A stretch of 64,000 bases of DNA from Chitinophaga pinensis. Its GTDB lineage: Bacteria > Bacteroidota > Bacteroidia > UKL13-3. This document shows, piece by piece, positions 25,433 to 33,742 of the stretch (position 1 is the stretch's first letter; each line of letters begins with the position of its first letter). The position numbers and the translations under genes are program-made. Under the pieces are notes generated by a model, which was not told the DNA's origin, made no database searches, and saw nothing but the letters and a program-made list of their open reading frames with translations. The stretch lies in contig CAMARW010000002.1 of assembly GCA_945860865.1 (NCBI GenBank), forward strand, positions 124,001-188,000, written 5' to 3'.

Positions 25433-26977
25433 ATGGATAGAAGAGTTAGAGTAAGATTTGCACCTAGTCCAACCGGACCTTTACACATTGGTGGCGTGCG
25501 CACCGCTTTGTATAATTATTTATTTGCCCACAAACATGGTGGCGATTTTTTAATTCGCATTGAAGATACAGACCAAACACGTTTTGTGCCTGGAGCAGAG
25601 GAGTATATTATAGAATCTCTTAAGTGGCTAGGCATAGAGGCTTCAGAAGGAATTGGATTTGGAGACGGCCCATTTGCTCCTTATCGCCAGAGCGATCGCA
25701 AGCCTATGTACAAAACATATGTGATGCAATTGATAGAAGCTGGTCATGCCTATTATGCATTTGATACAGCCGATGAATTAGAAGCCATGCGCGAGCGTTT
25801 AAAAGCTAGCAATGTAGATGCAAAATATGATGCCATTACCCGAGGCTCTATGAAAAACTCATTAACACTCTCAGAAGATGAGGTTAATCGCAGGTTATTA
25901 AATGAAGAGCCGTACGTTGTGCGATTTAAACTTCCCAGAAAAGAAGAAATAAAATTTGAGGATGAAATTAGAGGTTGGGTAAGTTTTAATACCAACCAAA
26001 TGGACGATAAAGTATTGTATAAAAGTGACGGCATGCCTACCTACCATTTAGCCAATGTGGTAGACGATTACTTAATGCAAATTACCCATGTTATTAGAGG
26101 AGAAGAATGGCTACCCTCTGCCCCTCTCCACGTATTATTGTACCGCGCTTTTGGTTGGGAAAACTTGATGCCCAAATTTGCCCACCTGCCGCTGCTTTTA
26201 AAACCAGAAGGTAATGGCAAACTTAGCAAAAGAGATGGCGACAGGTTAGGTTTTCCAGTGTTTCCAATTAATTGGATTGACCCAAATACTCAGGAGCTTT
26301 CAAGTGGTTACCGTGAAGCTGGTTATTTGCCAGAAGCCGTAATAAATCTGCTAGCCTTTTTAGGATGGAATCCAGGAACGCAACAAGAATTATTTGATTT
26401 AGCAGAATTGGTTCAAGCATTTTCTCTTGACAGAGTTAGTAAATCTGGTGCTAAATTTGACCAAAATAAAGCCAAGTGGTTTAACCAGCAATATGTGCGC
26501 AAATTAAGCGATGAAAACTTAGCACCAGTGCTCCAAGCAGCTGTTTTAAATGCCGGTTTGAACCAAACGTTTGCTGCAGAATTTATCTTAAAAGTTTGCA
26601 GCTTAGTGAAAGAAAAAATTAGCTTTACGAAAGAAATTTGGGAGTATAGCAAATACTTTTTTATTGCACCATCAGAATATGATGAGCAGGTAATAAAGAA
26701 AAAATGGTCTGATAAAATCCCTAATTTGTTAACTGATTTAATCTCAAATTTCGAGCAAATTGAAGCCTTTACCCACGAAACAGCAGAAGCCGCTTACCAA
26801 GAAGCATTGGCCAAAAACGATGTTTTGGGTAAGGATTTCCTACAATTGTTTAGGGTAATATTAACAGGCGTAGCGGGTGGGCCACCACTTTTTGAAATTG
26901 CCGCCTTGGTAGGTAAAAAAGAAAGTATATCACGAATTACTAATGCCTCCGTTAAAATTTCCCAAAAAACATCTTAA
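25433..26977 (+). CDS. gltX: Glutamyl-tRNA synthetase
   Basis: A class I synthetase of 514 residues: the HIGH-type signature is PSPTGPLHIGGVRTALYN near the N-terminus, and the KMSKR-type motif is KLSKRDGDRLG near residue 262. Intervening GluRS segments (IEDTDQTRFVPGAEEYI, YRQSDRKPMYK, DDYLMQITHVIRGEEWLPS) and a helical anticodon-binding C-terminus are all present. It charges tRNA-Glu. I place the start at the ATG at 25433, because the alternative TTG lies in the -7 promoter box. Divergent from frr, with a 143-base intergenic region holding both promoters. Followed after 12 bases by a lipoprotein gene. Confidence 0.97.
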   Translation: MDRRVRVRFAPSPTGPLHIGGVRTALYNYLFAHKHGGDFLIRIEDTDQTRFVPGAEEYIIESLKWLGIEASEGIGFGDGPFAPYRQSDRKPMYKTYVMQLIEAGHAYYAFDTADELEAMRERLKASNVDAKYDAITRGSMKNSLTLSEDEVNRRLLNEEPYVVRFKLPRKEEIKFEDEIRGWVSFNTNQMDDKVLYKSDGMPTYHLANVVDDYLMQITHVIRGEEWLPSAPLHVLLYRAFGWENLMPKFAHLPLLLKPEGNGKLSKRDGDRLGFPVFPINWIDPNTQELSSGYREAGYLPEAVINLLAFLGWNPGTQQELFDLAELVQAFSLDRVSKSGAKFDQNKAKWFNQQYVRKLSDENLAPVLQAAVLNAGLNQTFAAEFILKVCSLVKEKISFTKEIWEYSKYFFIAPSEYDEQVIKKKWSDKIPNLLTDLISNFEQIEAFTHETAEAAYQEALAKNDVLGKDFLQLFRVILTGVAGGPPLFEIAALVGKKESISRITNASVKISQKTS

Positions 26978-26989
26978 TATCATTAAATT

Positions 26990-27625
26990 ATGAAAAAACT
27001 ATCCATTATTTTATTTGCTGTATTGATAACTGCAGGCTGCAGCGAAGTTCGTTTTGATAAAATTCCTGGCGTTTATCAGGATTTAATTCCCATGGAGATT
27101 CAGGGGAAATATACCTACTACAGCAAAGACCTAAAATCTAGGTTGCTTGATACGCTGCTTGTAGAAATCAATCAAAACCAAATTATCATAGACGGCACCT
27201 ATGGTGAAACAAAATTAATGATTCACCAAGATTTTAACCTACACAAATTAGGTGAGATATATGTAATAGGCCGTCAAGATAAAGTACTTAAATCAATGTA
27301 TAATTTGAGCGTTATTGAACCGAGCAACAAAGGACTAAATTATTACCTAGTAAACAACAAATCTATTAAGGGAAGTGTAGAAAATAAATTCGACACCTAT
27401 TTTCCATTTTTGGATGTGCCTTATACGTATGAGGCAGTTCCTTCAGAGCCTATTATATTGGCAGGTGAAGATGGAGTGAGTGGAAGCGTTGGTGCGCCAA
27501 ATATGTTGCGTTATTACAGCATCTCTGATGAGCAATTTTTTCATTACTTTGACAAAGAATTGAAAAACAAAGAATTTATTCCCTTGAAAAAGGAAACAAA
27601 AGAAAAAACCAAAAAATCAAAATAA
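26990..27625 (+). CDS. Putative lipoprotein of unknown function
   Basis: A 211-residue protein with a lipoprotein signal peptide (KKLSIILFAVLITAGCSE), where LITAGC is a good lipobox and Cys17 would be lipidated. The rest is mostly beta-strand in character with a very lysine-rich C-terminus (KKETKEKTKKSK). I recognise no family. It lies 12 bases after gltX and its stop codon directly abuts the start of the B12-binding subunit gene, so it is probably translated from the same message. It is likely anchored at a membrane facing the periplasm. Confidence 0.7.
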   Translation: MKKLSIILFAVLITAGCSEVRFDKIPGVYQDLIPMEIQGKYTYYSKDLKSRLLDTLLVEINQNQIIIDGTYGETKLMIHQDFNLHKLGEIYVIGRQDKVLKSMYNLSVIEPSNKGLNYYLVNNKSIKGSVENKFDTYFPFLDVPYTYEAVPSEPIILAGEDGVSGSVGAPNMLRYYSISDEQFFHYFDKELKNKEFIPLKKETKEKTKKSK

Positions 27626-28036
27626 ATGATGAACCGTCCCATACGTGTTTTGGTAGCTAAAATCGGCCTTGATGGGCATGATAGAGGTGCTAAAGTAATT
27701 GCCACGGCATTGAGAGATGCTGGCATGGAAGTAATTTATACTGGATTAAGACAAACGCCAGAAATGGTTGTTCAAGCAGCCATTCAGGAAGATGTAGATG
27801 TAATTGGTGTAAGTATTTTGTCGGGGGCACACATCAGTGTTTTCAAAAAATTAAAAGACTTACTAGCTCAACAAAACGTGGAGGATATACTTATTACAGG
27901 CGGCGGTATTATTCCCGAGTCGGATATTGAAGCATTGCAACAAATGGGTATTGGTAAATTGTTTACACCCGGCGCCCATACAAGTGAAATTTCAACATAC
28001 ATCCAAAATTGGGTTTCAGAAAATAGAAGTTTTTAA
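27626..28036 (+). CDS. Methylmalonyl-CoA mutase, stand-alone cobalamin-binding subunit
   Basis: A 136-residue flavodoxin-like B12-binding protein. The DxHxxG cobalamin motif appears as KIGLDGHDRGAKVIA, with SILSGAH and the GGGIIPESD nucleotide-tail pocket further on. This is equivalent to the C-terminal domain of methylmalonyl-CoA mutase, which interconverts (R)-methylmalonyl-CoA and succinyl-CoA. The catalytic TIM-barrel half is a separate gene at 47720-49270, about 20 kb away on the other strand. A stand-alone B12 domain could also serve another acyl-CoA mutase, but no other candidate is in the window. The start may be either of two adjacent ATGs. Confidence 0.9.
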   Translation: MMNRPIRVLVAKIGLDGHDRGAKVIATALRDAGMEVIYTGLRQTPEMVVQAAIQEDVDVIGVSILSGAHISVFKKLKDLLAQQNVEDILITGGGIIPESDIEALQQMGIGKLFTPGAHTSEISTYIQNWVSENRSF

Positions 28037-28145
28037 AAACTAATTAATCATAAAGTGGCAGCAATAAATCTTATTTTAAATTTTAAAATATTTGCTAACC
28101 TTGCTAGTCCCTAATCATTAAACATACAAAAGAATAATTCAAATT

Positions 28146-28937
28146 ATGAGTATTGAAATTTCATACAAAACTTTAATTACAGAGGCAAAAGATCAAATTT
28201 TTTATATAACTATAAACAGAGAAGACAAATTAAATGCCTTAAACATTCAAACACTAACTGATATAAAAAACGCCATCTTAAGCATCTATAACGAATCAAG
28301 TATTAGAGGCGTTATTATAACTGGTAAAGGCAGTAAAGCATTTGCGGCAGGTGCAGATATAGCTGAATTTGCCAACTTCACTGTGGAAGAAGGAACACGC
28401 ATGAGCGAAGAAGGTCATGCCGTTTTACGTGCAATAGATCATTGTCCAAAACCAGTAATTGCAGCTATTAATGGTTTTGCCTTAGGTGGAGGAAATGAAC
28501 TAGCCATGAGCTGCCACATTAGAGTTTGCTCAGAAAAAGCAAAATTTGGGCAACCAGAGGTTAATTTAGGAATTACACCAGGGTATGCAGGTACGCAGAG
28601 ATTGGCGCAATTGATTGGAAAAAGTAAGGCATTAGAATTTTTGATGACTGGGGATATGATTGATGCGAATAAAGCGCTAGAATTAGGCTTGGTAAACCAT
28701 GTTGTACCAGCAGATCAATTAATAAATAAATGCGAAGAAATATTAAATAAAATAAAGACCAAAGCACCCATGGCCATTGCCAGTGTTATTCGCTGTGTAA
28801 ATGCATTTTATGAAAAGCGTGCCGACGGAAATAACATTGAAATAAATGAGTTCGGTAATTTCTTTGGTTCTGAGGATTTTATAGAAGGCACACAGGCATT
28901 TTTAGAAAAACGCCCTGCAAATTTCAGGGGAAACTAA
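28146..28937 (+). CDS. Enoyl-CoA hydratase/isomerase family protein
   Basis: A 263-residue crotonase-fold protein. The oxyanion-hole segments are GSKAFAAGADIAEFA and NGFALGGGNELAMSCHIR, and the catalytic glutamates lie in the expected places: the one in GGGNELAM and the one in FGQPEVNLGITPGYAGTQRL. This arrangement matches short-chain enoyl-CoA hydratases (FadB/EchA type), which hydrate trans-2-enoyl-CoA in fatty or amino acid breakdown. Next to a B12-binding mutase subunit, a role in propionate or branched-chain acyl-CoA catabolism is plausible. A strong terminator follows. Confidence 0.9.
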   Translation: MSIEISYKTLITEAKDQIFYITINREDKLNALNIQTLTDIKNAILSIYNESSIRGVIITGKGSKAFAAGADIAEFANFTVEEGTRMSEEGHAVLRAIDHCPKPVIAAINGFALGGGNELAMSCHIRVCSEKAKFGQPEVNLGITPGYAGTQRLAQLIGKSKALEFLMTGDMIDANKALELGLVNHVVPADQLINKCEEILNKIKTKAPMAIASVIRCVNAFYEKRADGNNIEINEFGNFFGSEDFIEGTQAFLEKRPANFRGN

Positions 28938-28968
28938 AAAAAGAAGCGCTAGTCGCTTCTTTTTTTTT
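28936..28968 (+). terminator. Rho-independent terminator after the enoyl-CoA hydratase gene
   Basis: An 8-base-pair stem, aagaagcg (28941-28948) with cgcttctt (28954-28961), a 5-base loop, and a run of Ts immediately after. It begins a few bases past the stop codon. Confidence 0.85.
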
Positions 28969-29002
28969 CAAACAAATTAAACCTATTAAGCCTTTATCTT
29001 TT

Positions 29003-30388
29003 ATGAAAATTTCTTCAACATACAATACTATAAACCCGTTTTCAGGGAAGCTTTTAGCTAGCTACGAAGAGGTACAGGATGGAGATTTACCTGTTATCTT
29101 AACAAACATGCACTTAGCACAGAAAAATTGGGCGAAGAAATCTTTAACAGAAAGAATTGCTTTTTTGCCAAAAATTGCTGCTGTATTGCAAAAAGAAGCA
29201 GATAACCTGGCCCACATAGCTAGTAGTGAAATGGGCAAATTATTGCCACATGCTAAAGCAGAAGTTTTAAAAAGTGCCAGCCTATGTAATTACTATTATG
29301 AAACAGCAGAATCGCATTTAGTAGCCGAGCAAAAATTGCTTACAAATGGCACCCAAGTAAGTATAGAAAAAGTTCCGCTGGGCACAGTACTAGGGGTTTT
29401 TCCATGGAACTTTCCAATTTGGCAAATTTTAAGAAGCGCCATTCCAACCATCATTAGTGGTAATGCCATGCTAATAAAACCTGCACCCAATGCGGCTATG
29501 TCGGCACTAGCTTTACAAGAGATTATGGAGCGCATTGGACTTCCACCATTTATATACAAGACTTGCTTTTTAAACAATGAGCAAGTATCCCAGTGTATTG
29601 CAAACAAACACATTCATGCAGTTACTTTTACGGGCAGCGAAAATACCGGAAACTTACTGGCATCTATAGCAGGCAAACACTTAAAGCCTATAGTTCTAGA
29701 ATTAGGAGGAAGTGACCCTCTTATTATTATGGAAGATGCAGATTTGCCTCAGATTATAGATGAAATTTTGTTTAGCAGGTTTCAGAACAACGGACAAAGT
29801 TGCGTGGCAGCCAAACGCTTTTTGGTTCACCACAAAAAAATGGAACCATTTTTGGCACTAGCCAAAGAAAAAATTACGGCTATGCAATTAGGAGATCCGC
29901 TTGAACCTAACACCGTAATTGGACCTATAGCGCGGGTAGATTTGCTTCATAAACTAGAGCAACAATTAGCAGATTGCTTATCGGGTGGAGCAGAAATATA
30001 TTACCAACAAAGCGAGGTACCTAAACAGGGTAATTTTTTTCCACCCACCATATTATATAATATTCCAGCCGGTAATTTAGCGGCTCAAGAAGAGTTGTTT
30101 GGCCCTATTTTGTCAGTATTTTCTTTTGGTTCGGACCAAGAATTAATAGCATTGGCAAACAGCACCCAATATGGCCTGGGAGCTAGTATTTACACCCCAG
30201 ATATTAACCGTGCTAAAGCCTTGGCAAGCCAAATAGAAAGTGGCATGGTTTACATTAACCAAATGGTAAAAAGCGATCCTAGCATCCCGTTTGGAGGCAT
30301 TAAAAATTCTGGCTTTGGCAGAGAGTTAGGTAAAGAAGGACTGCTTGCCTTTTGCCAAACTAAAACGATTTGGGTAAAGAACAATTAA
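29003..30388 (+). CDS. NAD(P)-dependent aldehyde dehydrogenase (succinate-semialdehyde dehydrogenase-like)
   Basis: A 461-residue aldehyde dehydrogenase superfamily enzyme. The cofactor/active-site segments are GVFPWNFPIWQI with catalytic Asn, TFTGSENTGNLLAS, VLELGGSDPLI with the general-base Glu, and FQNNGQSCVAAKRF with the catalytic Cys. It is closest in look to GabD/Sad-type succinate-semialdehyde dehydrogenases (SVTGS-like and NNGQSC motifs), which oxidise succinate semialdehyde to succinate, but substrate specificity is uncertain. It stands alone between a terminator and a decayed region, transcribed separately from its neighbours. Confidence 0.88.
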   Translation: MKISSTYNTINPFSGKLLASYEEVQDGDLPVILTNMHLAQKNWAKKSLTERIAFLPKIAAVLQKEADNLAHIASSEMGKLLPHAKAEVLKSASLCNYYYETAESHLVAEQKLLTNGTQVSIEKVPLGTVLGVFPWNFPIWQILRSAIPTIISGNAMLIKPAPNAAMSALALQEIMERIGLPPFIYKTCFLNNEQVSQCIANKHIHAVTFTGSENTGNLLASIAGKHLKPIVLELGGSDPLIIMEDADLPQIIDEILFSRFQNNGQSCVAAKRFLVHHKKMEPFLALAKEKITAMQLGDPLEPNTVIGPIARVDLLHKLEQQLADCLSGGAEIYYQQSEVPKQGNFFPPTILYNIPAGNLAAQEELFGPILSVFSFGSDQELIALANSTQYGLGASIYTPDINRAKALASQIESGMVYINQMVKSDPSIPFGGIKNSGFGRELGKEGLLAFCQTKTIWVKNN

Positions 30389-30395
30389 AAATTTA

Positions 30396-30548
30396 TTATA
30401 GAGAATTAACCTGTAAAATCTGATTGGTTAAAGCATATGTTCCGCCGCTATGGTTGGCATCTTACGCATTGGCTGTAATTGCCCAGCTGCCATTATCGCT
30501 AGAGGTAATAGCATAGTGGCAATTGATGGGGCAGTTTAAAAAACAATG
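30396..30548 (-). pseudogene. Possible decayed gene fragment
   Basis: On the minus strand an open stretch reads CPINCHYAITSSDNGSWAIT, ANA, an in-frame stop, then DANHSGGTYALTNQILQVNS before a final stop. Composition is more protein-like and GC-richer than the flanking spacer, and the frame stays open apart from one stop. There is no start codon. I do not recognise the source family. The rest of the 30389-30599 gap shows no gene or hairpin. Confidence 0.3.
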
Positions 30549-30599
30549 TTAAAATACTTGACTCGTTTATAGACCTAATAATATTTTTGGGGACACTTA

Positions 30600-31382
30600 C
30601 TAGGAAATATTTCGATCTTTTTTATTCAACTTAGACGGTAAAATATCATATTTATCTTTAAATTTTTTGGTAAAATGATTGTGGTTATTGAAGCCACAGT
30701 AATATAAAATCTCTGATATTGGAGCGGCGTCTGCTTCTATCATATTTTTAGCTTTTTGTAAACGCATATCAATAATTAACCTAAACAATGATTGCCCACA
30801 AATACGCTTAATATTTTTTTGAATAGAAGAAACACTCATTGGGAATTCAGCAGCAAAATCTGACAAAGCCAGTTCGTCATTGGCTATGTGTTTGTCTATA
30901 AATTGTTTTATTTGTTGTAAAAATTTTTGATCTCTTGAATCAAAATTAGATTCTACATCATTCACCAAATTAGCTATAATAACCTGCTTTCTATTTTCTA
31001 TGTTATTTCTGCATTTATAAACTAATTCATGCAAAGAAAAAGGTTTTGTAATATAATCATCTGCCATCAAACCTAGGGCAGTTAGCTTGTTATCAACAGT
31101 GGTTTTTGCCGTTAAAAACAAAAATGGGATATGCATAAAACGAGCATCCGTTTTAACATATTTTAGCAGCTCTAGACCATCCATAACAGGCATAGCCCAA
31201 TCAGATACAATTAATGAAACTCTTTTAGATAGAAGAAGTTGCTTGGCCTCCGTTCCATTTGAAGCCTCATATACATGATAACCTTCCATTTCAAGAGCAG
31301 TAGAAATATTTTTGCGCAAAACTAAATCGTCTTCACAAACGATTATTTTATCTGCTAAAAAATTCTTTTTATTTTGAGTCAT
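30600..31382 (-). CDS. Response regulator with AraC-type DNA-binding domain
   Basis: A 260-residue transcription regulator. Residues about 12-130 form a receiver domain (KIIVCEDDLVLRK; phosphoacceptor Asp in LIVSDWAMPVMDG; Thr in LFLTAK; Lys in DDYITKPFS), and residues about 160-255 an AraC/XylS helix-turn-helix pair (LALSDFAAEFPMSVSSIQKNIKR; ISEILYYCGFNNHNHFTKKFKDKY). This layout resembles the C-terminal part of hybrid two-component systems in Bacteroidota, here as a free protein. It is 17 bases downstream of the REC/kinase-like gene, so the two are likely one unit. Target genes are unknown. Confidence 0.92.
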   Translation of the reverse strand: MTQNKKNFLADKIIVCEDDLVLRKNISTALEMEGYHVYEASNGTEAKQLLLSKRVSLIVSDWAMPVMDGLELLKYVKTDARFMHIPFLFLTAKTTVDNKLTALGLMADDYITKPFSLHELVYKCRNNIENRKQVIIANLVNDVESNFDSRDQKFLQQIKQFIDKHIANDELALSDFAAEFPMSVSSIQKNIKRICGQSLFRLIIDMRLQKAKNMIEADAAPISEILYYCGFNNHNHFTKKFKDKYDILPSKLNKKDRNIS

Positions 31383-31399
31383 AATTAAAGTTATATATT

Positions 31400-32494
31400 T
31401 TAAATGTTATTCGAGAAATAAATTTGAAACTTAAGAGAATCTTGATTAGTATCAATCAGAACAAGCTTACCTAATAAAATTTCCATAATTACTTTGGATA
31501 AGTATAATCCTAATCCCAAGCCATCTATTAATTGATTATCAGAAGAAAACTGCTCATAAGGTGCTGCATTTTTGAGTTTTTCGCTATTAAATTTCTTATG
31601 ATTAGGATACGCTATCTCAATTTTGGCACCTTCAGGTAAAAGAAAAATATCTAAAGCAATCGTTTCTCCTTGACGGCTATACTTGAAGGCATTTTCTGCC
31701 AGTTCTTCCAAAACTCTCTTCAATAGAAACCGATCTGTTGTTAAAAAACTACCGTCAACAGAAAGAACTAAATCACTGGCCCGATTATAATTTGTTGCAA
31801 CATGCACAAAGGTATTTGCAATAAAACTTGCTGGAATTTCTTCTAAAGAAGGATGATATTTTTTAGATAAAAGTTCATTATAGAGAATGAAGTTATTGAT
31901 TGCCCTGCTCAATCTAATCGCACTTTTATTTATCACCTCTGGTATAGACCTTGTTTCAAAATTTAGCAACTTAGTATTTGCCTCTTCCAATAAAAGCTGA
32001 GATCCCGTTAAAATATCACTTAAACAGGTATTAAACTCCTGATATGGTGTGAAGTAAGTGTGATTAATTAACTTTTCAGAAACTTTTTCCAAACCTTTTA
32101 TTTTGGTGGCATTTTTTTCAAACTTTTTTTCAATCGTTTGTAATAATTCACTAAAAATAAAGGGTTTAATAATATAATCATCTGCTCCAAGATTCATCCC
32201 TTTTCTTTGGTCCGCCTGACTATTTGCAGCTGTTAAAAAAATAAAAATGGTTAAACTTAATGGAAATTTGCGTTGTAACTCATCCAAAAAAGTAAAGCCA
32301 TCCATTTCTGGCATCATAATATCACAGATAATTAAATCTGGGTTAAAACTTCCGAAATGAGCAAGTCCTTCTATGCCATTATTAACAGAATCAACCTCAA
32401 ATTCATTCATAAGGAGAAATTCAACTAGGTTGCTTCTGATATGTATATCATCTTCTACAACTAGGATTTTATGCTTATTTATTCTACTTTTCAT
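31400..32494 (-). CDS. Response regulator fused to a degenerate histidine-kinase core
   Basis: A 364-residue protein: a receiver domain (about 8-125; ILVVEDDIHIRS; Asp near 57 in LIICDIMMPEMDGFTF; FLTAAN; DDYIIKPF), a HisKA-like helical region (about 135-215) and a HATPase_c domain (about 235-360) with an intact N-box (LAENAFKYSRQGE) and glycine-rich lid (DGLGLGLYLSKVIME). The usual HE-x-RTPL phosphoacceptor box is replaced by QEFNTCL, with Gln near 152 in the histidine's place. It should not autophosphorylate normally; it could be a phosphatase, a scaffold or an allosteric partner. It shares a unit with the REC-AraC gene. A T/C-rich stretch separates it from nadD upstream. Confidence 0.85.
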   Translation of the reverse strand: MKSRINKHKILVVEDDIHIRSNLVEFLLMNEFEVDSVNNGIEGLAHFGSFNPDLIICDIMMPEMDGFTFLDELQRKFPLSLTIFIFLTAANSQADQRKGMNLGADDYIIKPFIFSELLQTIEKKFEKNATKIKGLEKVSEKLINHTYFTPYQEFNTCLSDILTGSQLLLEEANTKLLNFETRSIPEVINKSAIRLSRAINNFILYNELLSKKYHPSLEEIPASFIANTFVHVATNYNRASDLVLSVDGSFLTTDRFLLKRVLEELAENAFKYSRQGETIALDIFLLPEGAKIEIAYPNHKKFNSEKLKNAAPYEQFSSDNQLIDGLGLGLYLSKVIMEILLGKLVLIDTNQDSLKFQIYFSNNI

Positions 32495-32557
32495 TTAACA
32501 AGCAATTGTAATAAGAAGCAAAATAGCTAAAAAAAGGAAAAAAGAAAAAAAAGAAAA

Positions 32558-33154
32558 TCAGACTCGATTTAGTTTATTGAGGTAATATCCTAAGAGAACG
32601 ATTTGCAAGCGAACTAATTCTGGCACCAAGTAACGAATTGATTTACCGGCTTGTATTGTTTGCCTAATGTAGGTGGAAGATATATTTAAAAGTGGAACTT
32701 CAAATAACTTTACTGAGGGATGGCTGGCCACGTTTTGTTGTTCTATGATACCCGTTCTAGCATAGACAAAAACAGCATAATTTTCCAATATTTTTTGATA
32801 GTCTTTCCATAAATGAAACTGTTGTAAATTATCACCTCCAATAATTAATGTGAAATTATATTCTGGAAATTTTAATGAAATTTCTTCTAAAGTAAATGTG
32901 GTATAGGAAGGGCGAGGCAAATTAAACTCTATATCACAAGTTTTAAACCTATTGTCGCCAGCAATTGCTAATTCTAATAAAGCCAAACGATTTGCCTCTG
33001 GCAACAAATCCTCTTCAGATTTAAATGGATTTTGCGGCGAAATTACAAACCAAATTTCATCTAAATGAGTGTAATCAGCCATGTAGTTGGCAATAATTAA
33101 ATGCCCCATATGCACTGGGTTAAACGATCCAAAAAACAGACCTACCTTCAACAT
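32558..33154 (-). CDS. nadD: Nicotinate-nucleotide adenylyltransferase
   Basis: A 198-residue nucleotidyltransferase. The N-terminal GLFFGSFNPVHMGHLIIA carries the (H/T)xGH ATP-binding motif, and the late ISSTYIRQTIQAGKSIRYLVP holds the ISSTxIR signature. PQNPFK and the IGGDNLQQFHLWKDYQ segment are characteristic of NadD. It makes nicotinate adenine dinucleotide from nicotinate mononucleotide and ATP, a step in both de novo and salvage NAD synthesis. It lies 6 bases after gmk in a yicC-gmk-nadD order common in Bacteroidota. Confidence 0.95.
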   Translation of the reverse strand: MLKVGLFFGSFNPVHMGHLIIANYMADYTHLDEIWFVISPQNPFKSEEDLLPEANRLALLELAIAGDNRFKTCDIEFNLPRPSYTTFTLEEISLKFPEYNFTLIIGGDNLQQFHLWKDYQKILENYAVFVYARTGIIEQQNVASHPSVKLFEVPLLNISSTYIRQTIQAGKSIRYLVPELVRLQIVLLGYYLNKLNRV

Positions 33155-33160
33155 ATATTT

Positions 33161-33730
33161 TTACTTTATTATAAAATGATTAACCAGTAACTCGGCCTGT
33201 GCCAGAGCTAATTTTAAATCATCATTAAGCAGCACTTGCTCAAACTTAGATTCAAAAGACAATTCTTTAACTGCCTTATTTACTCGGATGCGAATTGTTT
33301 CATCTGTTTCTGTAGACCTAAAACGCAATCTATCCTCCAAAACTTGCACGCTTGGAGGTTTTACAAAAATAGCCAATGCGTTTTCCCCAAAAAAAGTTTT
33401 TAAATGCAATCCACCCACAACATCCACATCAAAAAGCACTACTTTCCCTAAAGACCAAATCCTTTCAATTTCTGATTGAAGCGTTCCATAAAAATTACCA
33501 TCATAAACTTCTTCATATTCCAAAAATGAGCCTGCTTTTATTTTTTCAGCAAAAGTATCTTTACTTAAAAAATAATAATCTTTACCATCCACTTCACCCA
33601 AACGCATGGGGCGTGTGCAGGCCGAAACAGAAAACATCAGCAACGAATTAACATTTAATAAATGTTTAACAATGGTAGTTTTTCCAGATCCAGATGGCGC
33701 GCAAAAAATAATTACTTTTCCTTCAGTCAT
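33161..33730 (-). CDS. gmk: Guanylate kinase
   Basis: A 189-residue P-loop kinase: Walker A in FCAPSGSGKTTIVKHLL, GMP-binding residues in SACTRPMRLGEVDGKDYYFL and FLEYEEVYDGNFYGT, and the lid-region sequence DRLRFRSTETDETIRIRV. It phosphorylates GMP to GDP with ATP. It sits between yicC (12 bases away) and nadD (6 bases away), so the three are probably one transcript. Nothing unusual. Confidence 0.96.
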   Translation of the reverse strand: MTEGKVIIFCAPSGSGKTTIVKHLLNVNSLLMFSVSACTRPMRLGEVDGKDYYFLSKDTFAEKIKAGSFLEYEEVYDGNFYGTLQSEIERIWSLGKVVLFDVDVVGGLHLKTFFGENALAIFVKPPSVQVLEDRLRFRSTETDETIRIRVNKAVKELSFESKFEQVLLNDDLKLALAQAELLVNHFIIK

Positions 33731-33742
33731 AGCAGCTACTTT

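Noticed and set aside
28037-28145. Promoter before the enoyl-CoA hydratase gene
   Set aside because: TAACCTTG and AATATTTG are each one base away from the -7 consensus, but no TTG lies at the right distance, so I could not choose between them.
32525-32558. T/C-rich (minus-strand) tract as a terminator after nadD
   Set aside because: There is no hairpin stem before the T run, so it does not meet the normal form; at most it is a low-complexity spacer.
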